Source of the DNA: an uncultured Lachnospiraceae bacterium
Lineage (GTDB): Bacteria > Bacillota > Clostridia > Lachnospirales > Lachnospiraceae
Length of the DNA: 23,196 nt
Direction of reading: 5' to 3'
Assembly (NCBI GenBank): GCA_910579645.1
Contig: CAJTVK010000069.1
Coordinates: 1-23,196 of the forward strand
Each line of letters starts with the position of its first letter. The first letter of the stretch is position 1. Below, piece after piece: positions 6,713 through 14,097 of this stretch. Under the pieces are notes generated by a model. That model saw only the letters and a list, made by a program, of their open reading frames with translations, searched no databases and was not told where the DNA came from. Made by a program: the position numbers and the translations under genes.

Positions 6713-8182
6713 CTACAGAAGCGGAGACAGGAGCCGGCATACCTGTTCCTTAAACCGGATAAGCAGCGATCTCCCCATATAGACATTCTTCGTAATCTGT
6801 CTGGAAACCTTCAGATCTTCCTCAAAAATCTCCCGCATCTTCCGCGCCATTTCTTCATTATAAATTACCGCATTCACTTCAAAGTTCAGGGCAAAGCTGC
6901 GGATATCCATATTAGCCGTCCCATAGCAGAGCACCTTGTCGTCCACCACCATTCCTTTGGCATGCAGAAAACCGTTATTATAAGTATAACAATTCGCGCC
7001 CTCCATCACCAGATCCCCGATATAAGAATAAGTGGCCCAATATACAAACGGATGATCCGGCTTGCAGGGAATCATCACATTCACCTCAATTCCCGAATGC
7101 ACCGCTATCATCAGCGCCGACAGAATCGCCTCGTCGGGAATGAAATACGGTGTCTGAATATAGATGCACTTCTTTGCTTTCCCAATCATCCTCAAATAAT
7201 TGTCCCTGACGTTGCAGCGTCTGGAATCCGGCCCGCTGGAAACAATCTGCACCTCACAATGCCGGCCGGACTCCGATGCCTCATGCCACATATACTTATC
7301 CGTAAGGAACAGATTCTCTTTGGAAGCATAGTTCCAGTCCAATGCAAACCGCAGCCCCAAGGAAGCCACCGCCGAGCCGGCAATCCGCAGGTGAGTGTCC
7401 CGCCAGTACCCAAACCTGTCGTCCATGCCGATATACTCCTTCCCGATATTAAATCCCCCCACATAACCCACTTTTCCGTCAATCACTACAATCTTTCTGT
7501 GATTCCGGTAATTTATCCTCAGATGCAGCCGGCGCAGCAAGGCGGGGAAAAATTCCGAAGTTTTGATTCCCTGCCGGTTCAGTTCCTTCCAGCAGCTTTT
7601 CTTCACTGACCGGCCGCCCATGCCGTCATATAGGATGCGCACTTCTACCCCCGCCGCCGCTTTCTTCACCAGCACATCCTTAATTTTCCGGAACAGCACG
7701 TCATTCTTAATGATATAATACTGCACATGAATATACTTTTCCGCCTGCTCCATATCCGCAATCAGGGCATCGAACTTCTCCACTCCGTCGGTAAAAATCG
7801 TAATGTCATTGTCGTCCGTCAGCATTGCTCCCGAGGCCCCGAGGTTATACATGACCAAATCCGAATATTCCTCGATTTCCGTGCTTTTATTCCCCCACCG
7901 CTTATTCTGCAGCCAATATTCCTGCTTCCGTATTGCCTCGTTCAGGTTATCCTCTATTTCCTTAATGCGGAACATCTTTTTTTTATGCATATCGGTTCCG
8001 AGAAACAGATAAAAAATAAACCCAAGAATAGGGATAAAATACAGCAGGAGCAGCCATGTCCACACCGACTGCGGCTCCCTCCTCTGAAAAAAGATAATAA
8101 TGACTGCCAATATAAAATTAATGAAAATAAGATGGCTGAAAATAAATTCCATGCCTATATGAAGTTCTTCCCAAATCATCAT
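6713..8182 (-). CDS. cls: Cardiolipin synthase
   Basis: A bacterial cardiolipin synthase of about 489 residues with two phospholipase-D domains. Two N-terminal membrane helices (FIFSHLIFINFILAVIIIFF, then a second around WTWLLLLYFIPILGFIFY) precede the catalytic part. The first HKD motif lies in NHRKIVVIDGKVGYVGGFN and the second in LHAKGMVVDDKVLCYGTANMD. The enzyme joins two phosphatidylglycerols to make cardiolipin and glycerol at the membrane. The start is uncertain: ATG at 8209 lies only two or three bases after AAAGGGG, while 8182 and 8179 have GGGAG or GGAG at better spacing; I use 8182. A strong promoter precedes it. It is not a standard member of van clusters, though cardiolipin content does affect wall and membrane-targeting antibiotics in other Firmicutes. 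Confidence 0.93.
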   Translation of the reverse strand: MMIWEELHIGMEFIFSHLIFINFILAVIIIFFQRREPQSVWTWLLLLYFIPILGFIFYLFLGTDMHKKKMFRIKEIEDNLNEAIRKQEYWLQNKRWGNKSTEIEEYSDLVMYNLGASGAMLTDDNDITIFTDGVEKFDALIADMEQAEKYIHVQYYIIKNDVLFRKIKDVLVKKAAAGVEVRILYDGMGGRSVKKSCWKELNRQGIKTSEFFPALLRRLHLRINYRNHRKIVVIDGKVGYVGGFNIGKEYIGMDDRFGYWRDTHLRIAGSAVASLGLRFALDWNYASKENLFLTDKYMWHEASESGRHCEVQIVSSGPDSRRCNVRDNYLRMIGKAKKCIYIQTPYFIPDEAILSALMIAVHSGIEVNVMIPCKPDHPFVYWATYSYIGDLVMEGANCYTYNNGFLHAKGMVVDDKVLCYGTANMDIRSFALNFEVNAVIYNEEMARKMREIFEEDLKVSRQITKNVYMGRSLLIRFKEQVCRLLSPLL

Positions 8183-8245
8183 TCTCCCACTCCCATGCCT
8201 CCCGGCCATACCCCTTTACTGACTTTCCTGCTTTTCAATCTCCCC

Positions 8246-8274
8246 ATTATATATCATTCCCTTTTTTTCTTCAA
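8246..8274 (-). promoter_or_regulatory. Promoter for cls
   Basis: On the minus strand TTGAAG (8274-8269) and TATAAT (8251-8246) are separated by exactly 17 bases, a near-consensus sigma-A promoter, 37 bases before the longest cls start and 64 bases before the preferred one. Confidence 0.75.
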
Positions 8275-8331
8275 TAAAAGATATGGTAATTTTTTGAAAA
8301 CGGCATATCTCATCTGCACAGGGCCGTGCAT

Positions 8332-8372
8332 AAAAAAAGAGACTGTCTCCGTTTCACCGGCAGTCTCTTTTT
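8332..8372 (-). terminator. Rho-independent terminator
   Basis: AAAAAGAGACTG (8334-8345) pairs with CAGTCTCTTTTT (8361-8372) around a 15-base loop. On the minus strand the stem is followed by a T run (8338-8332), so it ends the transcript of the gene at 8395-8871. The symmetric A/T flanks would also let it work on the other strand. Confidence 0.85.
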
Positions 8373-8394
8373 CTGATTCGCACTATCCGTTTCT

Positions 8395-8871
8395 TTACTT
8401 AATCGGCTTTGCCCCGGCTTTCTCCTGCGCCCGCTCCAACGCCTGCCTGAAACGGCTCTTCTTTTTCTGCGGTACCGCAAGCGGCTTTCCGTGAAGCCCT
8501 TTCACATCGGTAATGTAAATACCGCTGACGGTGGCTTTCACTTCTCTCTTCACAGGAATGATATCGAAAATCTTCTCATCGCTTACCAAAGACATAATCT
8601 GCGGGCCCACTTTTGCCTTGACAATGGGCAGCTTAGAACGGCGGAGCAATTTAGGCGTTTGGGCAATCACCGCCTGCGGAAGCCCTGAATCCTTTATCTT
8701 CATCCGCTTTTTGTCGATAATCAGCATGGTGACCGTCTGCTTCATCGCTTCAATCTGCTCCTGCTGCTCTGCCTGCTTCTTCTGTGCTTTTCGGCCGAGG
8801 AAATAAAGTACAACGACGGCTATGAGCAGCACCGCCAATACCACTAATAATATAATTGTTCCTGTACTCAC
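8395..8871 (-). CDS. Conserved single-pass membrane protein, unknown function
   Basis: A 158-residue protein with one N-terminal membrane helix (about 5-26, hydrophobic and Val/Leu-rich), then a short charged coiled stretch (GRKAQKKQAEQQEQIEAM) and a basic soluble part that should face the cytoplasm. The central block AQTPKLLRRSKLPIVKAKVGP and the segment VKREVKATVSGIYITDVKG look like a compact beta-rich domain. The C terminus is strongly basic. The start is GTG at 8871, supported by GGAGG 7 bases upstream. The gene has its own promoter and terminator, so it is probably monocistronic. I do not recognise the family. Confidence 0.8.
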   Translation of the reverse strand: MSTGTIILLVVLAVLLIAVVVLYFLGRKAQKKQAEQQEQIEAMKQTVTMLIIDKKRMKIKDSGLPQAVIAQTPKLLRRSKLPIVKAKVGPQIMSLVSDEKIFDIIPVKREVKATVSGIYITDVKGLHGKPLAVPQKKKSRFRQALERAQEKAGAKPIK

Positions 8872-8907
8872 AACATACCTCCGATTTTCCTGACTTTTGT
8901 ATTACTA

Positions 8908-8936
8908 ATTGTAGCATTCTTTTCCAAATAAGGCAA
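8908..8936 (-). promoter_or_regulatory. Promoter for the gene at 8395-8871
   Basis: On the minus strand TTGCCT (8936-8931) and TACAAT (8913-8908) are 17 bases apart, 37 bases before the GTG start. This is a good sigma-A match. Confidence 0.7.
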
Positions 8937-9028
8937 GGACAGATTCGGCAGCTGCGCAGCCAAAAAAGATTTGCTTCCCTACTCTTGGGACAAAGCCTCC
9001 TGCGTGGAAGTACCACCGGATTAATCCG

Positions 9029-10126
9029 TCATTTTATTGTATCACTATGATTCAGCACAAGCGTACTGTAGAGAAACAGCACATCGCAGCCTTCAAAGTC
9101 AACGAACTGCCCCAAGTAATCGGGGTGAATATACCGGATATCTGCCAAGGTAATCTGCGAATAGCCGCTAATCAGCAGAGGCGCGATACTTGAACCGAAA
9201 GAATCCCGGAACATTACCAGCTTTTTGTCCGCCGGGGCATTGGGATTCTTTATGGTAAGGAGGGACAGAGAGCCTGACAGAAACATTTCGTAGGGATCCC
9301 TTCCCTCCGCCTTTTCCATGTCATAAACCGATATTTCCCTATTATTCTGCCAGTCGTATACTTGGCAAAGACCAATGTCCTCTCCCGTCACATACTGCAG
9401 GCTGTCCGGAGCCAGAGGCAATGCCGCCTGCCCGTAATACACACCGTAGAACCCTTGTTCCAGCGTATGAATTTCATAATCATGGGAAAGAACCGTCCCC
9501 ATTGCCGCTGCCAGCCGGTCTGCCACATCAGTTATCCGCTCCTGCCGCCAGTGAGTATCCGTCCTATAATAGTCTTCTTTTTCCAGCAAATCGGATATTT
9601 GGATATATTCTGCAAAGTCCGTCAGCTCCGCCATACGCCTTTCGAAATACGCATAATCCATGGAAGGCCGGCCGCTCTCTTTTGCCAAAAAGCGGTTCTT
9701 ATCCGGAATGACACAAAAATAAACCTTATTTTCATCCGTCAGATACTTTTCACAGACAGCGCGAAACCGCCCGGCAGCCCGCTCCAGAGAAGCCTCCTTC
9801 ACCGGATATTCCAAAGCCGACAGAAACCCCTCCGCCAGATAGATTCCGTTATTGTCCTGCCTCCGGAAAATCTTCCAGGCCGTCCAGGCTTTTATCCTCC
9901 GGAAGGAATCACGGAACGGAAAAGCATCCGCCGCATACCCTTCGAAATCAGCCATAAAGCGTCCGCTTCCCACATTTTCCGCCGTAAGCACAGGCATAGG
10001 GGAAAGCATGCGCCTTTCACTGTCGGAGTACTTGGGCTTAGGCAGGAAAAGACAAGCAGCAAACCCACCGGCAAACAGCAGCCCAAATACAACGCACAAT
10101 ACCACATCTTTCTTTGTTCTATCCAC
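9029..10126 (-). CDS. DHHW-family / AlgJ-like O-acetylation protein
   Basis: A 365-residue membrane-anchored protein. The N-terminal helix (about 8-27) is followed by an extracytoplasmic domain that starts with the typical SERRMLSPMPVL and DAFPFRDSFRR blocks of the DHHW/AlgJ group. The signature DTHW is at residues 190-193 (RTDTHWRQERI). A second catalytic-looking block, VMFRDSFGSS, with S309 is near the C terminus, as in SGNH-type acetyl transferases. It most likely moves acetyl groups, delivered across the membrane by the adjacent MBOAT protein, onto an extracellular polysaccharide or wall polymer. It begins 12 bases after the MBOAT stop with TAAGGAGG upstream, so the two form an operon. 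The acceptor cannot be read from the sequence. Confidence 0.87.
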   Translation of the reverse strand: MDRTKKDVVLCVVFGLLFAGGFAACLFLPKPKYSDSERRMLSPMPVLTAENVGSGRFMADFEGYAADAFPFRDSFRRIKAWTAWKIFRRQDNNGIYLAEGFLSALEYPVKEASLERAAGRFRAVCEKYLTDENKVYFCVIPDKNRFLAKESGRPSMDYAYFERRMAELTDFAEYIQISDLLEKEDYYRTDTHWRQERITDVADRLAAAMGTVLSHDYEIHTLEQGFYGVYYGQAALPLAPDSLQYVTGEDIGLCQVYDWQNNREISVYDMEKAEGRDPYEMFLSGSLSLLTIKNPNAPADKKLVMFRDSFGSSIAPLLISGYSQITLADIRYIHPDYLGQFVDFEGCDVLFLYSTLVLNHSDTIK

Positions 10127-10138
10127 AGGCCAGCCTCC

Positions 10139-11536
10139 TTAAAACCGAAAATACAGAAACGGATTAAACGATCCGTCCACCAGATAAGCCGTCATAACCA
10201 ACAGCAACGCCGCCAGCACGGCAGGTTCCGCCGCAGTCCATACCTTTGCGCCTGCCGTGCTTTGGGATATTTTCCCCGCCAGCCCGCGCACTGCCGGCGT
10301 GGCTCCGATTCCCCCTGCCAGAAGAACCGTCCCAAAACTGCGAAGACAATATACCGCATCGGCCGAGACAAGAGGAATTCCCCCGCCTCCCACAAGTCCC
10401 GACAGATCGGAAAATGCCTGTCCCAAATTATCCGCATTAAAAATCACAAAACTAATCATGACAAAAAACAGTGTGTAAAAATGAGACAACAGCCTGCTCT
10501 TTTCCAGCCGTTTCAGCAGCCACAGCTTTTCTGCCGTCAGCAGCACTGCAAAAAACAGTCCCCACAGAACAAAATTCCATGCCGCACCGTGCCAAAAACC
10601 GGTCAGCATCCACACTGCCAAAATATTCAGAAGCTGCCGCTCCCGCCCTCTGCGGTTTCCCCCCAGCGGAATATATACATAGTCCCGGAACCATGTACCC
10701 AATGAAATATGCCACCTCCGCCAGAATTCCGTAATGCTTGCGGAAATATAAGGATAATTGAAATTCTCCTGAAAACGGAATCCCAACACCCTGCCCAGCC
10801 CGATGGCCATATCGCTGTAACCCGAAAAGTCAAAATAAATATGCAGGGCAAAAGCGACAGCATACATCCAGCAGAACAATACCGACTTTTCCTCCGATGC
10901 CCGGAAAGCGCTGCACAATTCCCCCAGCTGATTTGCCAGCAGGATTTTCTTTGCCAAACCGATTACAAAACGCCTTATCCCCCATGCCGCCCCATGCCAG
11001 GAATGCTCCCTGCCTGCCAGCTGATCCGCAATATCGGAATAACGGACAATGGGTCCCGCAATCAGCTGCGGAAACATGGCCACATACGCAGCCAAGTCAA
11101 TCAGATTCCTCTGTGCCGCCTGCCCCCTGTATACGTCCACGGTATAGCTGATAATCTGAAACGTATAAAAACTGATGCCGATGGGCAGGGCAAGGCGCAG
11201 CAGCGGAACGTTCAGCCCTGTTGCTTCCCGAAAGCTTATCAGAAAGAAATCCGCATATTTAAAACAGAGCAGAAAAGCCAGGCTGACACTCACCGAAACC
11301 GCACAGAATATCTTTCCCGCCCTATTTTCCCTATATTTTTCCACCAACAGGCCGAAACCAAAGCCCAACAGAATCGAAAGCCCCATCAGCAGCACATACT
11401 TCGGTTCCCCCCATCCGTAAAACACAAGGCTGGCCAGAAGAAGCGCCGCATTTTTAAGCTTTCGGGGAGAAACAAAATATAACGCAAGCGCAAGGGGCAG
11501 AAAATAATACAAAAATGATATACTTGAAAATAACAT
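10139..11536 (-). CDS. MBOAT-family O-acyltransferase (AlgI/DltB-like)
   Basis: A 465-residue polytopic membrane protein of the MBOAT family. Conserved landmarks are MLFSSISFLYYFLPL at the N terminus, LPIGISFYTFQIISYTVDVYRG (118-139, within the family core), FPQLIAGPIVRY, YFDFSGYSDMAIGLG, FWRRWHISLGTWFRDYVYIPLGG with H276, and TGFWHGAAWNFVLWG with H316, the usual catalytic histidine. It closely resembles AlgI-type polysaccharide acetylases. DltB (D-alanylation) is unlikely because no dltA/C/D genes are next to it and the partner is a DHHW protein. ATG at 11536 has GGAG 9 bases upstream. A GC-rich hairpin lies in the leader just before it. Confidence 0.92.
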   Translation of the reverse strand: MLFSSISFLYYFLPLALALYFVSPRKLKNAALLLASLVFYGWGEPKYVLLMGLSILLGFGFGLLVEKYRENRAGKIFCAVSVSVSLAFLLCFKYADFFLISFREATGLNVPLLRLALPIGISFYTFQIISYTVDVYRGQAAQRNLIDLAAYVAMFPQLIAGPIVRYSDIADQLAGREHSWHGAAWGIRRFVIGLAKKILLANQLGELCSAFRASEEKSVLFCWMYAVAFALHIYFDFSGYSDMAIGLGRVLGFRFQENFNYPYISASITEFWRRWHISLGTWFRDYVYIPLGGNRRGRERQLLNILAVWMLTGFWHGAAWNFVLWGLFFAVLLTAEKLWLLKRLEKSRLLSHFYTLFFVMISFVIFNADNLGQAFSDLSGLVGGGGIPLVSADAVYCLRSFGTVLLAGGIGATPAVRGLAGKISQSTAGAKVWTAAEPAVLAALLLVMTAYLVDGSFNPFLYFRF

Positions 11537-11552
11537 AATATCTTTCTCCGGA

Positions 11553-11579
11553 CTGCCGGCCTCCCGCCGCAGCCGGCAG
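11553..11579 (-). promoter_or_regulatory. GC-rich hairpin before the MBOAT gene
   Basis: CTGCCGGC (11553-11560) and GCCGGCAG (11572-11579) form a perfect 8-bp stem with an 11-base loop, 16 bases upstream of the MBOAT ATG and next to its ribosome binding site. No T run follows. It could protect or limit translation initiation; function unknown. Confidence 0.45.
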
Positions 11580-11621
11580 GCATGAGCCGATTTTAACCTA
11601 TCCCGTCAGAACATGACACTA

Positions 11622-11661
11622 AAGCACTGATTACTCAAGAATTAATGCAATGATGTACTAG
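11622..11661 (-). repeat. Dispersed 40-bp repeat, copy 1
   Basis: Reading the minus strand from 11661, the 40 bases start CTAGTACATCATTGCATTAA and end CAGTGCTT. They match 14757-14796 on the plus strand at 39 of 40 positions, so the two copies are inverted. The first 11 bases also match 23186-23196. The repeat is intergenic and directly abuts the fold-back element at 11658-11821. Confidence 0.85.
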
Positions 11662-11821
11662 TATAACCCACTTTAAATAACCTTACGTTTCGCTGCTCTG
11701 CTTTCCCGATAACACCTATGTAAAAGCCTCAGCATAGCCCGCTACGTCTGCGTTTTTACACAGGTACTCTCGAAAAGCATCCTCAGTGAAACATACAGGT
11801 ATTTAAATCAGTTTATACTAG
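11658..11821. repeat. 164-bp fold-back element with CTAG ends
   Basis: The stretch begins CTAGTATAA and, read from the other side, also begins CTAGTATAA. The two arms remain alignable for about 70 bases (shared blocks TTTAAATA, GTTTC, TGCTTT, ACCT.TGTAAAA) around a loop near 11730-11750, at very roughly two thirds identity. It has no coding potential and fills most of the gap between the MBOAT and DUF4358-like genes. It resembles a miniature inverted-repeat element or a structured RNA; it does not resemble a normal terminator. Confidence 0.7.
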
Positions 11822-11837
11822 CTTTGGGTACGGAGTA

Positions 11838-12416
11838 CTAAACAATAGGAGCCTCTATAATCACCTGCGCTCCTTCCAACGCTGCCAGTGCATTATTCTT
11901 AAAAATTTCCATAAGTTCGGCCGCTCCGAAAGCAGTCAGCACATATCTGCCGTCTACATTGATAATGACCATCGTATCCGGCTGTCCGCATATCCACTGC
12001 CTCGCAAGCAGGCCGGCTTTTACCGCCTCCGCAAAAGCATCCATATCCGTGCCTGCCTTCAGACGGTATGCCGCCCCGGTAAAAGTATTTGCATTCATCA
12101 TGTGTACCATGGATGCCGCGTCCTCAATATTGGAAACCTGATCTGCCGGCAGTCCCAACGAAATATCCAGTTCCTCCGTCTTGCCGATATCAAATTTCCC
12201 CGGCGCATCCATTACCGCATTCTCCTGATTTCCTCCGTACATGGAAAACAAATCATTTTCGTCATATGCTTTGACCACCTCGCTCAGCACTTCCAAAGCC
12301 TCTCCGTACTTGGATTCCCCGCTGCCCTGCTCCGCTGCGCCGCCCTGCTTCCCGCCGCAGCCGGAAAGGGCATAAATCATCGCCGCCGCCAATAGTAACA
12401 CTGTCATCTTTTTCAT
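11838..12416 (-). CDS. DUF4358-like lipoprotein
   Basis: A 192-residue secreted lipoprotein: the signal MKKMTVLLLAAAMIYALSGC has the lipobox LSGC with C20, followed by a Gly/Glu-rich linker. The mature part (about 40-192) contains LDISLGLPADQVSNIEDA, MVHMMNANTFTGAAYRLKAG and a stretch ending VIINVDGRYVLTAFGAAELM, which fits the DUF4358 family of Clostridia, whose function is unknown. It would sit on the outer face of the membrane. ATG at 12416 has AAGGAAG/GGAG upstream. A TATAAT-like -10 lies at 12463-12458 on the minus strand without a good -35. A terminator separates it from the DUF1934 gene upstream, so it is likely a separate transcript. Confidence 0.85.
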   Translation of the reverse strand: MKKMTVLLLAAAMIYALSGCGGKQGGAAEQGSGESKYGEALEVLSEVVKAYDENDLFSMYGGNQENAVMDAPGKFDIGKTEELDISLGLPADQVSNIEDAASMVHMMNANTFTGAAYRLKAGTDMDAFAEAVKAGLLARQWICGQPDTMVIINVDGRYVLTAFGAAELMEIFKNNALAALEGAQVIIEAPIV

Positions 12417-12514
12417 TCTTCCTTCTCCTCTTTATTCATATTTTATCGTTAAAGTTTATTATATACAGAATGACGCAAAAAATAGCTGCACATTTTAGCA
12501 CCGTTGCCTACAGG

Positions 12515-12544
12515 AAAAAAGCCAGAACCTCTGACGTTCCGGCT
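12515..12544 (-). terminator. Rho-independent terminator after DUF1934 gene
   Basis: On the minus strand AGCCGGAAC, a 7-base loop, then GTTCTGGCT (one G-U pair), followed by a T run (12520-12515). It starts 10 bases after the stop of the gene at 12554-13003. Confidence 0.8.
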
Positions 12545-12553
12545 CTCCGTCTG

Positions 12554-13003
12554 CTACTGTAGGGCAAAACCGTCCCCGCCCTTTGAACGGATGTCCACTT
12601 TAATGCTGCAATCCGCAAAATGTTCATAGTTGACTTCCAAGGCGTAATCCACATCCACCACAATCCGGTTCTCTTCCTCCTCATAATTCACCCTTCTGGC
12701 ATCTATGCCAATCAGGATATCTCCGTAAGGAGTGGAATAATTAGCCATATTCTTTTTGTTCTCTTCAAAAATCATATGTACGTTCACAAGTCCTTTTTTG
12801 GTCAGATCCAAAGAATGATCCTTGAATTTCAGTATGCTCTTTGTCCCTTCCGCAAATCCTTCCGCCGCTTCGTCATATATAACATAGTGGCTGTCATTGC
12901 GCTTATAATATTCCGCCGGCATAATTGTTTCTATTTTATCCCCGTCCATAGCCACTGCGTCAAACTGCAGCCCCCGCAAGGATAACAATACTTCTTTCGT
13001 CAT
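12554..13003 (-). CDS. DUF1934 beta-barrel protein (YwiB-like)
   Basis: A 149-residue cytoplasmic protein with no signal peptide. The pattern of short alternating strands, with conserved-looking pieces such as YVIYDEAAEGF, STPYGDILIGIDARRV and VDVDYALEVN, fits DUF1934, a lipocalin-like small beta-barrel family found in Firmicutes. No biochemical role is established. ATG at 13003 has AAAGGCGG upstream. It follows murI by about 150 bases that are filled by a tandem repeat, and ends at a clear terminator. It probably shares the murI transcript. Confidence 0.82.
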   Translation of the reverse strand: MTKEVLLSLRGLQFDAVAMDGDKIETIMPAEYYKRNDSHYVIYDEAAEGFAEGTKSILKFKDHSLDLTKKGLVNVHMIFEENKKNMANYSTPYGDILIGIDARRVNYEEEENRIVVDVDYALEVNYEHFADCSIKVDIRSKGGDGFALQ

Positions 13004-13040
13004 GTCATAACCGCCTTTCTTCCAGTTCCGTACTGCTGTT

Positions 13041-13176
13041 GGTATTCTTTTACGCTGTTATTCTTCTATGCTATTCTTCTGAGCTATTCTTCTATTCCAA
13101 TATTCTTTTATTCCAGTATTCTTTTATTCCAGTATTTTTTATGCAAATATTCTTTTATGCTAATATTCTTCTATAT
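13041..13176. repeat. AT-rich tandem repeat, ~16-bp unit
   Basis: About nine units of the type ATTCTTTTATTCCAGT, mostly 16 bp with some of 13-15 bp, fill the murI-DUF1934 gap. The last unit extends into the murI coding end, whose final residues are INIEEY. On the coding strand the unit reads roughly AGAATAYTNGNATAAA. Units near 13090-13130 are almost identical, suggesting recent copying. Confidence 0.85.
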
Positions 13177-14002
13177 TAATTTTCTTTGCAGATAAAATGC
13201 CATATTTTAAGATAGAGTTGGCAAATGTCTGAAATTTATCCGCCATATCACTGACATAGAAACGGTAACAGTTACTGCCAAGTCCCTGTTTCTCTTCGCT
13301 TAAAAGATTTTCCGTTCTCAGAAGCTCCTTCAGTTCCCGTGCCGTCTCATAGGCCGGATTCACCAACGTTACCTTTTCCCCCATAATCTTCCCAACCGTG
13401 GAACGGATCATAGGATAATGGGTGCAGCCCAATATAAGCGTGTCTATGCCGCTGTCTATCAAACCGCTCAGATATCTGGCGGCAATTTCGTCCGTCACAG
13501 GATCCTGCCAAAGTCCCTCTTCCACCAACGGGACAAATAACGGACAGGCTTTGCCAATCACTGTAATATCAGGATTTATTTCTTTAATATATGTATCGTA
13601 AATACGGCTGCCAATAGTTCCCTCCGTGCCGATGACGCCTATTTTTCCGTTGCCCGTGGACTCTGCCGCCACCTTTGCCCCCGGCTTTACCACGCCGATT
13701 ATCGGTATGTCAATTTCTTTCTCAATCTCATCCAACGCATAAGCACTCGCCGTATTGCAGGCAACCACAATTGCCTTGACATGCTGCCCTTGAAGGAAAC
13801 GGACTATCTGCCGTGAAAATTTCGTAACCGTCTCCTTCGATTTGTTGCCGTAAGGCACCCTCGCCGTATCTCCGAAATATATAATCCTTTCCTTCGGAAT
13901 CTGCCGCATGATTTCCCTTGCCACGGTAAGCCCGCCCACACCGGAATCAAAAACCCCTATGGGCGCATCACGCATAGTCTCCCTTTCCTCAATGAATGAC
14001 AT
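13160..14002 (-). CDS. murI: Glutamate racemase
   Basis: A 280-residue cofactor-independent racemase that makes D-glutamate for peptidoglycan. Motifs: IGVFDSGVGGLTV (D19, S20), GDTARVPYGNKS, first catalytic cysteine C82 in VVACNTASAYALD, and second catalytic cysteine C193 with H195 in ILGCTHYPMI. ATG at 14002 is preferred to a TTG 18 bases upstream because AAAGGAAG is well placed before it; ATG at residue 10 is a less likely alternative. Its 3' end lies within the AT-rich 16-bp array, and the last few residues (KKINIEEY) look repeat-derived. A possible promoter lies at 14049-14077. Confidence 0.95.
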   Translation of the reverse strand: MSFIEERETMRDAPIGVFDSGVGGLTVAREIMRQIPKERIIYFGDTARVPYGNKSKETVTKFSRQIVRFLQGQHVKAIVVACNTASAYALDEIEKEIDIPIIGVVKPGAKVAAESTGNGKIGVIGTEGTIGSRIYDTYIKEINPDITVIGKACPLFVPLVEEGLWQDPVTDEIAARYLSGLIDSGIDTLILGCTHYPMIRSTVGKIMGEKVTLVNPAYETARELKELLRTENLLSEEKQGLGSNCYRFYVSDMADKFQTFANSILKYGILSAKKINIEEY

Positions 14003-14048
14003 TGCCTCTTCCTTTCCCAATATGATTCTCTTGCATCCCCTTTATATT

Positions 14049-14077
14049 TTATCACAGGATATATTTTCAGACGGCAA
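14049..14077 (-). promoter_or_regulatory. Possible promoter for murI
   Basis: Minus strand TTGCCG (14077-14072) and TGATAA (14054-14049) are 17 bases apart, 46 bases before the murI ATG. Both boxes are only fair matches. Confidence 0.4.
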
Positions 14078-14097
14078 AGGGGCTGAAGGAAACGGTG

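Noticed and set aside
9362..10705. Long open frame of 447 codons on the plus strand
   Set aside because: It lies opposite the DHHW and MBOAT genes, both of which have clear family motifs and ribosome sites. Its product is basic, Pro/Gln/His-rich and matches no fold.
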